Positions 1 through 6,738 of a stretch of DNA of 6,952 bases are shown here, in pieces. Origin of the DNA: an uncultured Sphingorhabdus sp. (GTDB taxonomy: Bacteria > Pseudomonadota > Alphaproteobacteria > Sphingomonadales > Sphingomonadaceae); NCBI GenBank assembly GCA_937873665.1, contig CALMYW010000277.1, forward strand, positions 1-6,952, given 5' to 3'. The notes beneath the pieces were generated by a model. The model saw nothing but the letters and a program-made list of their open reading frames with translations. It did no database searches and had not been told where the DNA came from. Position numbers and translations under genes: made by a program. Numbering within the stretch: the stretch's first letter is position 1; each line of letters starts with the position of its first letter.

Positions 1-1222
1 AAATCAGCCAGCCGGGTGGGGGCGAAGATTGTTGCTCCCACACCACGGGTCTGGGGGGCCGAGAACCAGGCCGACCCCGTGTATGCCCGAAAGTCCATGC
101 TTTTCCCGCCTCAAGGTTTGCGGGCGGGCGACTCGTTTTTCGCCATTGAACGTACGGACATCCCCGGAAGACTATATGTCGGTGTGCTTGCGAGCGCACT
201 GCCGTCTCATATCACGGCTCAGGTCTTGACGCTGTCCTCAATCCCCTGCATTCCTGAAGCCGCCGTTTTCGGCGACGGATGAAGCCAATTGCGACCCCTA
301 TTGGACGGTGATGGCGTACTTCAACTCGCTTCGGGAACTCGGACGCGCAGCCACCTTGATCCGAGCCGACATTCCCGAACACCTGAATGCCGAATGGTTC
401 CGGATGGGCCTTATGAAGGACCTTCTGCCTGAAGGAGCGATGGACCTGCGTCGCTTCATCAATCGGGGCGAGGAGCTGACAAGTCGATTGCGCAGTGGCG
501 AAATCCCGTGAACACTTCAAAAGCTGTTCACCTCCTTACCGTCCCCCGAAACTGTCGATCTTTGCCTTGCCACCAACATGATCCAGGTCGGTCTCGATGT
601 TCCGAGGCTTAGTCTGATGCTTATCGTGGGGCAGCCCAAGACCGCGTCGGAATACATCCAGGCCTCGAGCCGAGTTGGCCGTGATCGAGACAAGCCCGGG
701 CTTGTCGTAACCAACTTCAACCCATTCAAACCGCGAGATCGCTCGCATTTCGAGAGCTTCAGGGCCTTTCACGAAAATGCCTACCGGCACGTCGAGCCGA
801 CGAGTGTGACTCCGTTTGCCGTTCCGGTAGTCGATCGAGCCATTCATGCGTTGGCCGTCGTCTTGGCTCGTTACAAGGACGCAGCTCTGCTGAATTCTCC
901 GAGCTCAGGCATATCCGACCAGACCCGTCATCAGATCGTGGACGTGATTTCGAGAAGGACAAGGAAAGCAACCGACCTAGAGAAGGAGGGTGCAATGAAG
1001 CGCCTTAAGGCGTTCCTGGATCGTTGGGATGAGTGGCGCCCTCAATCGTATGGTGAGTTTGGATCGGAAGACCCTAATGAACCGCTCCTCTGGCCGGCCG
1101 GGCGGCCGATCCCCCATGAAGACTGGAATTCAATGAAGCCGACGCTTTCATCCATGCGCAGCGTCGATGGGGAAGGCGAGGCCTTCTTGCTGAGAACATA
1201 TCCGGGAGCAGAAGAGGAATGA
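1..1222 (+). pseudogene. drmA: drmA, DISARM helicase, 3' part, frameshifted and with an internal stop
   Basis: DrmA is the SF2-type helicase of DISARM, a multi-gene system that restricts incoming phage DNA together with DrmB. The 5' part lies outside the window. Frame 1 (1-about 240) gives KIVA, then FPPQGLRAGDSFFA and GRLYVGVLA. Frame 2 continues with DPYWTVMAYFNSLRELG (296 onward), GEELTSRLRSGEIP, and, past a stop, LATNMIQVGLDVPRL (about 566-610), GQPKTASEYIQASSRVGRD (helicase motifs V-VI, arginine finger) and SVTPFAVPVVDRAI. Frame 2 is closed by TGA at 227-229 and frame 1 by TGA at 280-282, so the shift lies between 230 and 279. A second lesion is TGA at 509-511, with homologous protein sequence directly on both sides. 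The gene end overlaps drmB by ATGA. Identity is confident from C-terminal motifs; loss of function is inferred from at least two independent lesions. A separate product from ATG 578 would lack most of the helicase and is unlikely to work. Confidence 0.88.
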
Positions 1223-3091
1223 GGCGCCCAGGTAAACCGCGGCGCGGCGGCGGAATGATCATTCGCAATCGTCCCATCAGGCGGGGCCAGTTGATATCCC
1301 CATTTGGCGTGGGAGCGATCACTGATTTCAGAAACGATGAAGCCCTTATGTGCGCCGGCATAGACAGCTGGTTCCAAGGAGAACCTCCTGCAGAGCTTCG
1401 AATTTCCGAGGAACGACTGCAAGTGTCGCTTGGCTGCGAATACTTCGTCCTTCCTCCGGAGTACGCAGACAGCGTCGATGGAACCAAGCGTCGCGTGCCT
1501 TATGTAAGGTTCCCGGGCTGGCATTATTGCCCCCGCTGTTATCGGATGGAGCGAACAACGCCCTTTGGTGACCAACCTTTCTGTCAATCCGAAGGTTGCG
1601 GCAAGGGTAAAGGTCGTCGGATGATCCCAATCAGGATCGTTTCCGTTTGCGAGCAGGGGCATATCGAGGAGTTTCCATTTGCCCAATGGATAGGATGCGA
1701 ATGCGGAGCGCGCGCGCAGCTGTATTTCAAGTCGGGACGCAGCTCTGCCAGTATCCAGGGCACCAAGGTTGAATGCAAATCATGCGGCAAAGCGAATTCG
1801 CTGGCGGCAGCATTCCAGCCCCAAGCTGTCGCAAACAAGGGTGCGATCTGCAACGGAGCTCGACCATGGCTCGGCGACGTGAAGGGGGACGGCGGTTGTC
1901 ACCACCCACTGCACACACTGCTCAGAGGTGCTTCCAATATCTACTTCCCGGCAGTGGAGAGTGCCATCTACGTGCCGAGGGGGCAGCGCGAATTCGACCC
2001 GCGTATCCAGAACCTGGTGGACGACCCCGCAAAGTGGGCGGGGCTGACAGCGCAGATCGTCGATGGCCAAGTTCCCGAAGCTATGTTGAGCATGTTTGCT
2101 ACTATGTTCAAGGTGGACGCCTTGGAACTTGTTGCTGCAGTTCGAGAGAAGCTTGGCGAAAAGCAACAAGCCAAGCAAGTGTCCGGTACGCCGGAGGCCT
2201 TGCGGCGGGGCGAGGTAGAAGCGGGTCCGGGAGGAAACAAAAATGACGGGGGCGGAGTGCTTTTCGTGGAAATCGGAGGCAGCCTCCTTGATGCGCTGTA
2301 GCGATCTGCTTTGCGAGATCATCGAAGGCATTCAATTCGATCGGCTGAGCGAATTTGTCCAGCGCGTCGGTCTGGTTCGAAAGCTTCGTGAGACTCGGGT
2401 GATGACCGGCTTCACCCGGATCAACCCTCCTTCGGGAAAGGGTGATGATCTTCAGGAAATGCAGCGGAACGGCAAACCTCGTTGGCTTCCTGCCATCGTT
2501 GTGCGCGGCGAAGGAATATTCCTTGAATTCAAGGCGGAAAGGTTTGCCGCGCCCGCACCTGCTCTTGCGGAACGTGTCGCGCTGCTAACGAAGAATCTCG
2601 AAAAGCAAAGGGCCGAACGTGGTCAGGACCCACGGCCAATCGATGCGGGCTTTCTGACAATACATGCTCTTGCCCACGCGTTGATACGAGAGCTGACCTT
2701 CCTTTGCGGCTATGGCTCGTCTGCTCTCCGAGAGCGGATATACCACGGGAAGGATGCCGATGGCAAAAGCATGCTCGGCCTCTTGATCTATACTGCCTCG
2801 GGAGATTCGGAAGGAACGTTAGGCGGCTTGGTCAGCCAAGGAGAGCCGGATAAGCTTGAGGCATTGTTCGGCTCTGCGATGCGGCGTTCCGGATGGTGTT
2901 CGAACGACCCGGTCTGCATCGAGAGCCCGGCGCGAGGCCCGAAATCGCTGAACATGGCTGCCTGCCACGGGTGTATGCTTTTGCCCGAAACGAGCTGTGA
3001 GGAAGGTAATCGCCTTCTGGACCGGGCGCTTTTGATCGGAACTCCGTCGAGCCCCAGCATTGGGTTCTTCTCGAAGCTTGCAACCGATTGA
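1219..3091 (+). pseudogene. drmB: drmB, DISARM DUF1998 protein, single-base frameshift
   Basis: DrmB is the zinc-binding DUF1998 partner of DrmA in DISARM. Frame 1 (1219-2298, 360 codons) has RRGQLISPFGVGAITDF near the N-terminus, then cysteine pairs C104/C107, C122/C127, C160/C162, C186/C189 and C211/C227, the segment SVCEQGHIEEFPF, and RGASNIYFPAVESAI. It stops at TAG 2299-2301. Frame 2 carries on with FDRLSEFVQRVGLVRKLRETRVMTGFTRI, HALAHALIREL and the C-terminal DUF1998 cysteine cluster (CSNDPVC, CHGC, then SCEEGNRLLDRAL). Deleting T2299 turns ctg-t-agc into ctg-agc and joins the frames as LLDALSDLLCEIIEG, giving 623 residues. I therefore read this as one gene with an inserted T. The ATG at 1219 overlaps the drmA stop, which supports translational coupling; ATG 1255 is an alternative. 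All zinc ligands survive, so the break looks recent. No drmC follows. Confidence 0.88.
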
Positions 3092-3096
3092 ACGCA

Positions 3097-4644
3097 TCAG
3101 GCGTCCTCGAACTCTTTGGTGTTCATAGGATGCTGCAGTTTGGTGAGTAGCGACAGCAAGGCCTGAGCAATCTGCCTTGCCATGAGCGGCGGGACGGCAT
3201 TGCCGACTTGCACGAATTGCTCGGTTCGGTTGCCTTCGAAAAGATAATTGTCGGGGAACGTCTGAAGCCTTGCTGCTTCGCGCACGGTCAGGCTGCGACA
3301 CTGCTTCAGGTCTGGATGGATGAAATAGTGGCCGTCCTTGGAAATGTGGCTGGTGACAGTCGTCGATGCGCGTTTCCAGAGCTGTACACGGAATCGATCA
3401 GCAAATTTGCCGGTCTTCCAGTTGTCGTGGCGAGGCGCGAGGGCGTCTGGGAACTCACTGGCCTTGGGAGAGCGTTCGAATACCTCGGCGAACGCAGCGG
3501 CAAAGGCATAGCGCGCAAGGTCTTCCCGCATGTGACCGCGGGTTTCATGGTTCGGCAATGTGGTCAATTCAGGGTCGCTCAGCCACGCGGCAAGTACATT
3601 GTTTCGGGGAGCAGTCAGCTCTGCGCTCTTTCGTGCCGGAAGCCGCTTTCTTGTGCCAACCTCTTGGGCTGCGATTCCAAGTACTGAAGCGACTGCAGGC
3701 ATGTCACCATCATTGCAGGCCTCCGCCGCAGCAAGCATCGCTGCCGTGGCCACGCGACGCCACTGTTCCGGCGTATCGATCTCGCGACTGAGACCACTGC
3801 GAAGCTCCGGCATGCCCTCCAGTACGCCCTGAACGGTCGCTTCAGCTTGCGAAATGGAGAGCAATCCAGCCTTGTCTCCTTCGCCAAGAGCGCAAGCGAG
3901 ATCGTGCCTGATTCCCACGATGATCACGCGATGCCGCGCTTGCGGGATTCCGAACTGCTCACATCGGACGATGAAGCTGCTCACCTCATCCTCGATCGGT
4001 CGAACGACGGGAATCAGGTGATAACTGCCGGTCGATCCGCCTGCTGCGCGCAAGTCGGCAAGAACCTGGTTGAAGATCGCCTTCTGCCCGACTTTCGACG
4101 ATAGAATGCCTTTGACGTTCTCCATCACGAAAGCAGCAGGCTGCAGCTTTCCGATTATTCTGATGTATTCCTGATAGAGAAAATGGCGGTTGTCCTTTTC
4201 GGGGTCATAGCCCTCGATACCCTTGTTTCTCGCGCGCCCAACAAGGGAATAAGCCTGACACGGAGGCCCCCCAATCAGAATCGTAGGTTCATCACCGTTG
4301 CGGAGTCTTTCGAGGATTGGGTCCAGTTCACGCTGAGCCTGTTCGGAGCCGAGTTCGAGCAGACGTGTCTCGGCAACAGCAGCCGCCCATTCGCGACGGT
4401 ATTTGCCGGTCAGGGCTGTGTGGCTAACCTTTCCGGCCACATAGTCATAGTACTCGGTTGGCGGGGCGGCGAACTGGCGCACGAAACTCCTCAAGCGAAG
4501 GGTTCGGTGGGCTGATGCCTCTTTTTCCACCGAAAGAGCTATTTCAAAAATTCGCTGGCCGTCCCGGTTCCGAACCGAGGAAAAGCCTTCGGCAAGGCCG
4601 CCCGGTCCTGCGAATAGATCAACAACCTTGAACTTGGCAGCCAT
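3097..4644 (-). CDS. drmMII: Dcm-type DNA (cytosine-5-)-methyltransferase, DISARM DrmMII-like
   Basis: Transfers a methyl group from S-adenosylmethionine to C5 of cytosine in a specific DNA site; in class 2 DISARM such an enzyme marks host DNA as self. The 515-residue protein has the full C5-methyltransferase set: motif I VVDLFAGPGG (7-16), motif IV GGPPCQ with catalytic C129, motif VI ENV (175-177), motif VIII QARHR (235-239), motif IX RSLTVREAARLQTFP (450-464) and motif X QVGNAVPPLMARQIAQAL (479-496). The variable target-recognition region lies between about 250 and 449 and includes LPNHETRGHM, familiar from relatives; the recognition site cannot be read from the sequence. I chose ATG 4644: a GGAGA sits 11 bases upstream, whereas the more upstream TTG at 4662 has no Shine-Dalgarno. 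It faces vsr divergently and converges on drmB with a 5-base gap, so its transcript could run antisense into drmB. A solitary Dcm-type methyltransferase unrelated to DISARM is possible, but position favours DrmMII. Confidence 0.92.
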   Translation of the reverse strand: MAAKFKVVDLFAGPGGLAEGFSSVRNRDGQRIFEIALSVEKEASAHRTLRLRSFVRQFAAPPTEYYDYVAGKVSHTALTGKYRREWAAAVAETRLLELGSEQAQRELDPILERLRNGDEPTILIGGPPCQAYSLVGRARNKGIEGYDPEKDNRHFLYQEYIRIIGKLQPAAFVMENVKGILSSKVGQKAIFNQVLADLRAAGGSTGSYHLIPVVRPIEDEVSSFIVRCEQFGIPQARHRVIIVGIRHDLACALGEGDKAGLLSISQAEATVQGVLEGMPELRSGLSREIDTPEQWRRVATAAMLAAAEACNDGDMPAVASVLGIAAQEVGTRKRLPARKSAELTAPRNNVLAAWLSDPELTTLPNHETRGHMREDLARYAFAAAFAEVFERSPKASEFPDALAPRHDNWKTGKFADRFRVQLWKRASTTVTSHISKDGHYFIHPDLKQCRSLTVREAARLQTFPDNYLFEGNRTEQFVQVGNAVPPLMARQIAQALLSLLTKLQHPMNTKEFEDA

Positions 4645-4655
4645 ACGCTCGACAT

Positions 4656-4660
4656 TCTCC
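4656..4660 (-). promoter_or_regulatory. ribosome binding site that decides the methyltransferase start
   Basis: On the - strand GGAGA lies 11 bases before ATG 4644. It overlaps the beginning of the reading frame opened by TTG 4662, which has no such site, and so favours the shorter protein. Confidence 0.45.
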
Positions 4661-4671
4661 AACGAATGGCA

Positions 4672-4699
4672 CTGATACCAGGCAATCCAGATATGGCAA
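4672..4699 (-). promoter_or_regulatory. candidate promoter of the methyltransferase gene
   Basis: Read on the - strand: TTGCCA (4699-4694, five of six bases of the -35 consensus), a 16-base spacer, then TATCAG (4677-4672, four of six of the -10 consensus). Transcription would begin near 4664 and give a leader of about 20 bases before ATG 4644. The -35 box ends just four bases before the vsr start, so binding here could affect both genes. Assigned by eye only. Confidence 0.33.
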
Positions 4700-4703
4700 T
4701 GTG

Positions 4704-5126
4704 ATGGCCGATATTGTTGATCCTCCGACGCGGTCGCGGATGATGGCGAACATCAAGGGCGTCAACACGAAGCCTGAAATATCGTTGCGAAAGGCCATGC
4801 ACGCACTGGGGTTGCGGTTTCGACTGCATGCAAAGGGGATGCCCGGGCGACCGGATATCGTCCTTCCTCGCTGGAAGGCTGTGATTTTCGTTCATGGCTG
4901 CTTCTGGCACCGACATGAAGGGTGCCGATATGCTACTGTTCCAGCAACACGGCCTGAATTCTGGAACGAGAAGTTCGCGGCGAACGTCGCCCGGGATAAG
5001 CGCAATCTCGAAAGTCTCAGTGAAGCAGGATGGCGCACTCGCATAGTCTGGGAGTGTGATCTCAAGGGCCGTGGCGTTTCGGTAATCGCGAATGACGTAA
5101 TGCGCTGGCTCCGTTCAGGAGCGTAA
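4704..5126 (+). CDS. vsr: Very short patch repair (Vsr) mismatch endonuclease
   Basis: Vsr nicks DNA 5' of the T in T:G mismatches that arise when 5-methylcytosine deaminates within a methyltransferase target, starting repair back to C:G. The protein is 140 residues. From ATG 4704 the key positions fall at the E. coli Vsr numbering: E25, catalytic D51 (in GRPDIV), H64, C66, F67, W68, H69 and H71, followed by C74 and C118 (one residue later than the E. coli zinc ligands C73 and C117). PATRPEFWNEK and GWRTRIVWEC are also typical. This match decides ATG 4704 over the GTG directly before it at 4701. No clear Shine-Dalgarno is visible. The gene is divergent from the cytosine methyltransferase, its expected partner, and convergent with fic. 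It appears complete and active. Confidence 0.95.
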   Translation: MADIVDPPTRSRMMANIKGVNTKPEISLRKAMHALGLRFRLHAKGMPGRPDIVLPRWKAVIFVHGCFWHRHEGCRYATVPATRPEFWNEKFAANVARDKRNLESLSEAGWRTRIVWECDLKGRGVSVIANDVMRWLRSGA

Positions 5127-5156
5127 CGCGACGAAGCCGGCCTTGGAGCCTGTGAT

Positions 5157-5206
5157 CAAAAGACCCGCCCAGTGTGCATGTCATGGTCGACAGAGGCCGG
5201 GCGGGT
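5157..5206 (-). terminator. probable terminator after fic, possibly bidirectional with vsr
   Basis: ACCCGCCC (5163-5170) and GGGCGGGT (5199-5206) form a perfect 8-bp GC-rich stem around 28 bases. On the - strand the stem is followed by CTTTTG (5162-5157), as expected for rho-independent termination of fic; the corresponding A-run precedes the stem for vsr. The loop is longer than usual and the T-run short, so this is moderate evidence. Confidence 0.42.
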
Positions 5207-5261
5207 GCGATTGCAGATCACCTAAAGGTAAAAGCCAGGCCGATCAATTCGGAAGGCTGGC

Positions 5262-6374
5262 TTACGGTCGTCCACCTCCGACGAGTGCATAGCTGGTGCT
5301 ACGTCCACCGGCAGGCTCCTTCTCCAGGATTTCCAGCGCGATCAACGCCTCGATGTCGCGCAGAGCCGTGTCCTGCGAACACTTGGCGATCAGAGCCCAC
5401 TTCGACGAGGACAGCTTTCCTTCGAACCTATCTATCAGCTTGTTGAGCATCAGCCGTTGGCGATCGTTGAGCGGCGTATTGCTATGTTTCTCCCAAAACC
5501 GGGCCTTCGCCAGCACGTGCTGCAATTCGTTTTCCGACCGGGTGATGGCGCCATCAAGGCAATCGAGGAACCAGACCAGCCAGTCGGTCACATCGAGGTC
5601 GCCTTTCTGGGTCTTCTCGAGAATGTCGTAGTACCCTTTGCGCCGCTGCCGGATCTCGGCGGACATCGAGTAGAACCGCTGCGGGCTGCCTTCCGAGCGC
5701 GCGAGACCCATGTCGGCGATGGTACGGGCGATGCGGCCGTTGCCGTCGTCGAATGGGTGGATGGTGACATACCACAGGTGTGCCAGGGCTGCCTTGATCA
5801 CTGCGTCGCAGTCAGTTGGGCTTTCGAACCAAGCAAGAAACACATCCATTTCGCCAGCCAACCGGTCGGCAGCGGGCGCTTGGTAATGCACCTTCTCGCG
5901 ACCGTATGGGCCAGAGACGACCTGCATCGGGCCTTCCTCATCCAGTCGCCAGGCGCCGACCGTGATGCGCGTCATTCCGCTGCGACCGGTCGGAAACAGG
6001 GCCGCGTGCCAGTCGAACAGGCGCGTTGCGGTCAGCGGCCTCGCAAAGTTCTGGGTGGCGTCGAGCATCATCTCGACAACACCTTCGACGTTGCGGTCCG
6101 AGTTAACGGCACCCGCGATATCCATTCCGAGGCGGCGAGCGATCGATGAGCGGACCTGTTCCCGGTCGAGATCCTCGCCTTCGATTTCGCTGGATTTGAT
6201 TACATCGTCGGTGAGTGTCGCAAGCATGGCTTCGCTGCGCAGTTCGAAGCCAAGACTCTCCATCCGACCGATCAGTCTACCTTGCCGGTGTCGAACGGCA
6301 GCCAACTGCGTAGCGAATTCCGTCTCACGCCAGTGAAAGTTGGGCCATTCCGGTCGCAGGTGAATGTAACGCAT
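5262..6374 (-). CDS. Fic-family protein AMP-transferase with DUF4172 N-terminus and C-terminal winged helix
   Basis: Fic enzymes transfer AMP (sometimes other groups) from a nucleotide to hydroxyl side chains of target proteins, in the cytoplasm here. The protein is 370 residues. Residues 1-45 (IHLRPEWPNFHW onward) match the N-terminal domain often called DUF4172. S61 with E65-G66 (SSEIEG) fits the self-inhibitory [S/T]xxxE[G/N] helix of class II Fic proteins. The catalytic motif HPFDDGNGRIAR lies at 206-217 with H206 as base and is fully conserved. The C-terminal part (about 300-365; SQDTALRDIEALIALEILEK, then GGRSTSYAL) looks like a winged helix-turn-helix and may bind DNA. The start is ATG 6374, with AAGGAG 10 bases upstream; an upstream TTG at 6419 lacks a site and would begin in the promoter region. 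It is monocistronic and convergent with vsr. The target protein is unknown; a toxin-like or regulatory role is possible. Confidence 0.93.
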   Translation of the reverse strand: MRYIHLRPEWPNFHWRETEFATQLAAVRHRQGRLIGRMESLGFELRSEAMLATLTDDVIKSSEIEGEDLDREQVRSSIARRLGMDIAGAVNSDRNVEGVVEMMLDATQNFARPLTATRLFDWHAALFPTGRSGMTRITVGAWRLDEEGPMQVVSGPYGREKVHYQAPAADRLAGEMDVFLAWFESPTDCDAVIKAALAHLWYVTIHPFDDGNGRIARTIADMGLARSEGSPQRFYSMSAEIRQRRKGYYDILEKTQKGDLDVTDWLVWFLDCLDGAITRSENELQHVLAKARFWEKHSNTPLNDRQRLMLNKLIDRFEGKLSSSKWALIAKCSQDTALRDIEALIALEILEKEPAGGRSTSYALVGGGRP

Positions 6375-6472
6375 AATCTCCGCACTCCTTGCGTTGAATA
6401 TGGCGAATTTTCTCCGCAACTCAAGTGGTGTTCACCGCAAAAATGCGGAGAAAAGGATGCGCAATCTCCGCG
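6375..6472. repeat. Four TCTCCGCA-type elements upstream of fic, candidate operators
   Basis: The 8-mer TCTCCGCA occurs at 6377-6384, 6411-6418, inverted at 6444-6451, and with one mismatch (TCTCCGCG) at 6465-6472. The second and third extend to a perfect 11-bp inverted repeat, TTTTCTCCGCA (6408-6418) and TGCGGAGAAAA (6444-6454). The first and fourth share AATCTCCGC. Copy one lies between the Shine-Dalgarno and the fic ATG, and copy two lies within the spacer of the candidate promoter. The clustering suggests binding sites for a regulator, most simply the winged helix of Fic itself; that link is inference. Confidence 0.6.
6395..6424 (-). promoter_or_regulatory. candidate fic promoter
   Basis: On the - strand TTGAGT (6424-6419) and TATTCA (6400-6395) are separated by 18 bases. 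The second TCTCCGCA-type element fills the part of the spacer next to the -35 box, so a bound protein would block polymerase. Both boxes are imperfect matches. Confidence 0.3.
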
Positions 6473-6706
6473 TCTGCTTATCTGCACGGAAAAAATTTAA
6501 GACAGAAAGCGGCCTAAGACGGTGCGATCTCGCTCAAGAATTAAGAGCTAAGCTTCTGTAACAAAGTCTATAAATCGTTTCTGCAAATGCCGAAAATTTG
6601 AAGCAGCTAAGTTAAAAATGCAGGAAGGCCAGTGTGGTCGGAAGCTACCCAGCACTGTCGTGCCGAGGACCAAAAACGAAGGAGAGAGAAGAGGGCGATG
6701 GTTTGA
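6473..6706. other. AT-richer intergenic region between fic and the right-hand gene
   Basis: No convincing gene. The composition falls clearly in AT content relative to the genes around it from about 6480 to 6620. TATAAA occurs at 6569-6574 and AGCTAAG occurs twice (6547-6553 and 6605-6611), but I see no properly spaced -35/-10 pair. A short open frame beginning at 6618 reads on out of frame through the next gene and resembles nothing I recognise. The region most likely holds the promoter of the right-hand gene. Confidence 0.4.
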
Positions 6707-6724
6707 TCGAGTTTGGAAACTCGA
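6707..6724. promoter_or_regulatory. 18-bp near-perfect palindrome before the right-hand gene
   Basis: TCGAGTTTGGAAACTCGA is two perfect 8-bp arms around GG. It abuts the Shine-Dalgarno GAAGGA (6725-6730) of the gene starting at 6739. It could be an operator for a dimeric repressor or a small hairpin in the mRNA leader. Just after it, TCGAGAAGG (6721-6729) can pair with CCTTCGA (6732-6738) with one bulged base, which would place the ribosome site in a stem, though the loop would be very tight. Confidence 0.45.
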
Positions 6725-6738
6725 GAAGGAACCTTCGA

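Noticed and set aside
1042..1686. A 214-residue open frame on the - strand
   Set aside because: It lies across the drmA end and drmB start, whose + strand protein motifs are clear; no recognisable motif or ribosome site in the antisense frame.
2290..2310. Programmed ribosomal frameshifting in drmB
   Set aside because: No slippery heptamer and no convincing downstream structure; drmA is also broken, which points to decay.
1780..2331. A 183-residue open frame on the - strand within drmB
   Set aside because: Shadow of the drmB coding strand in GC-rich DNA; no family resemblance.
4649..4677. TCGACA followed 17 bases later by CTGATA as a vsr promoter
   Set aside because: The -35 is good but the -10 matches the consensus poorly at either spacing, so I do not list it.
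5457..6149. A 230-residue open frame on the + strand antisense to fic
   Set aside because: The opposite strand encodes a full Fic protein with all motifs; the antisense frame is a codon-bias shadow.
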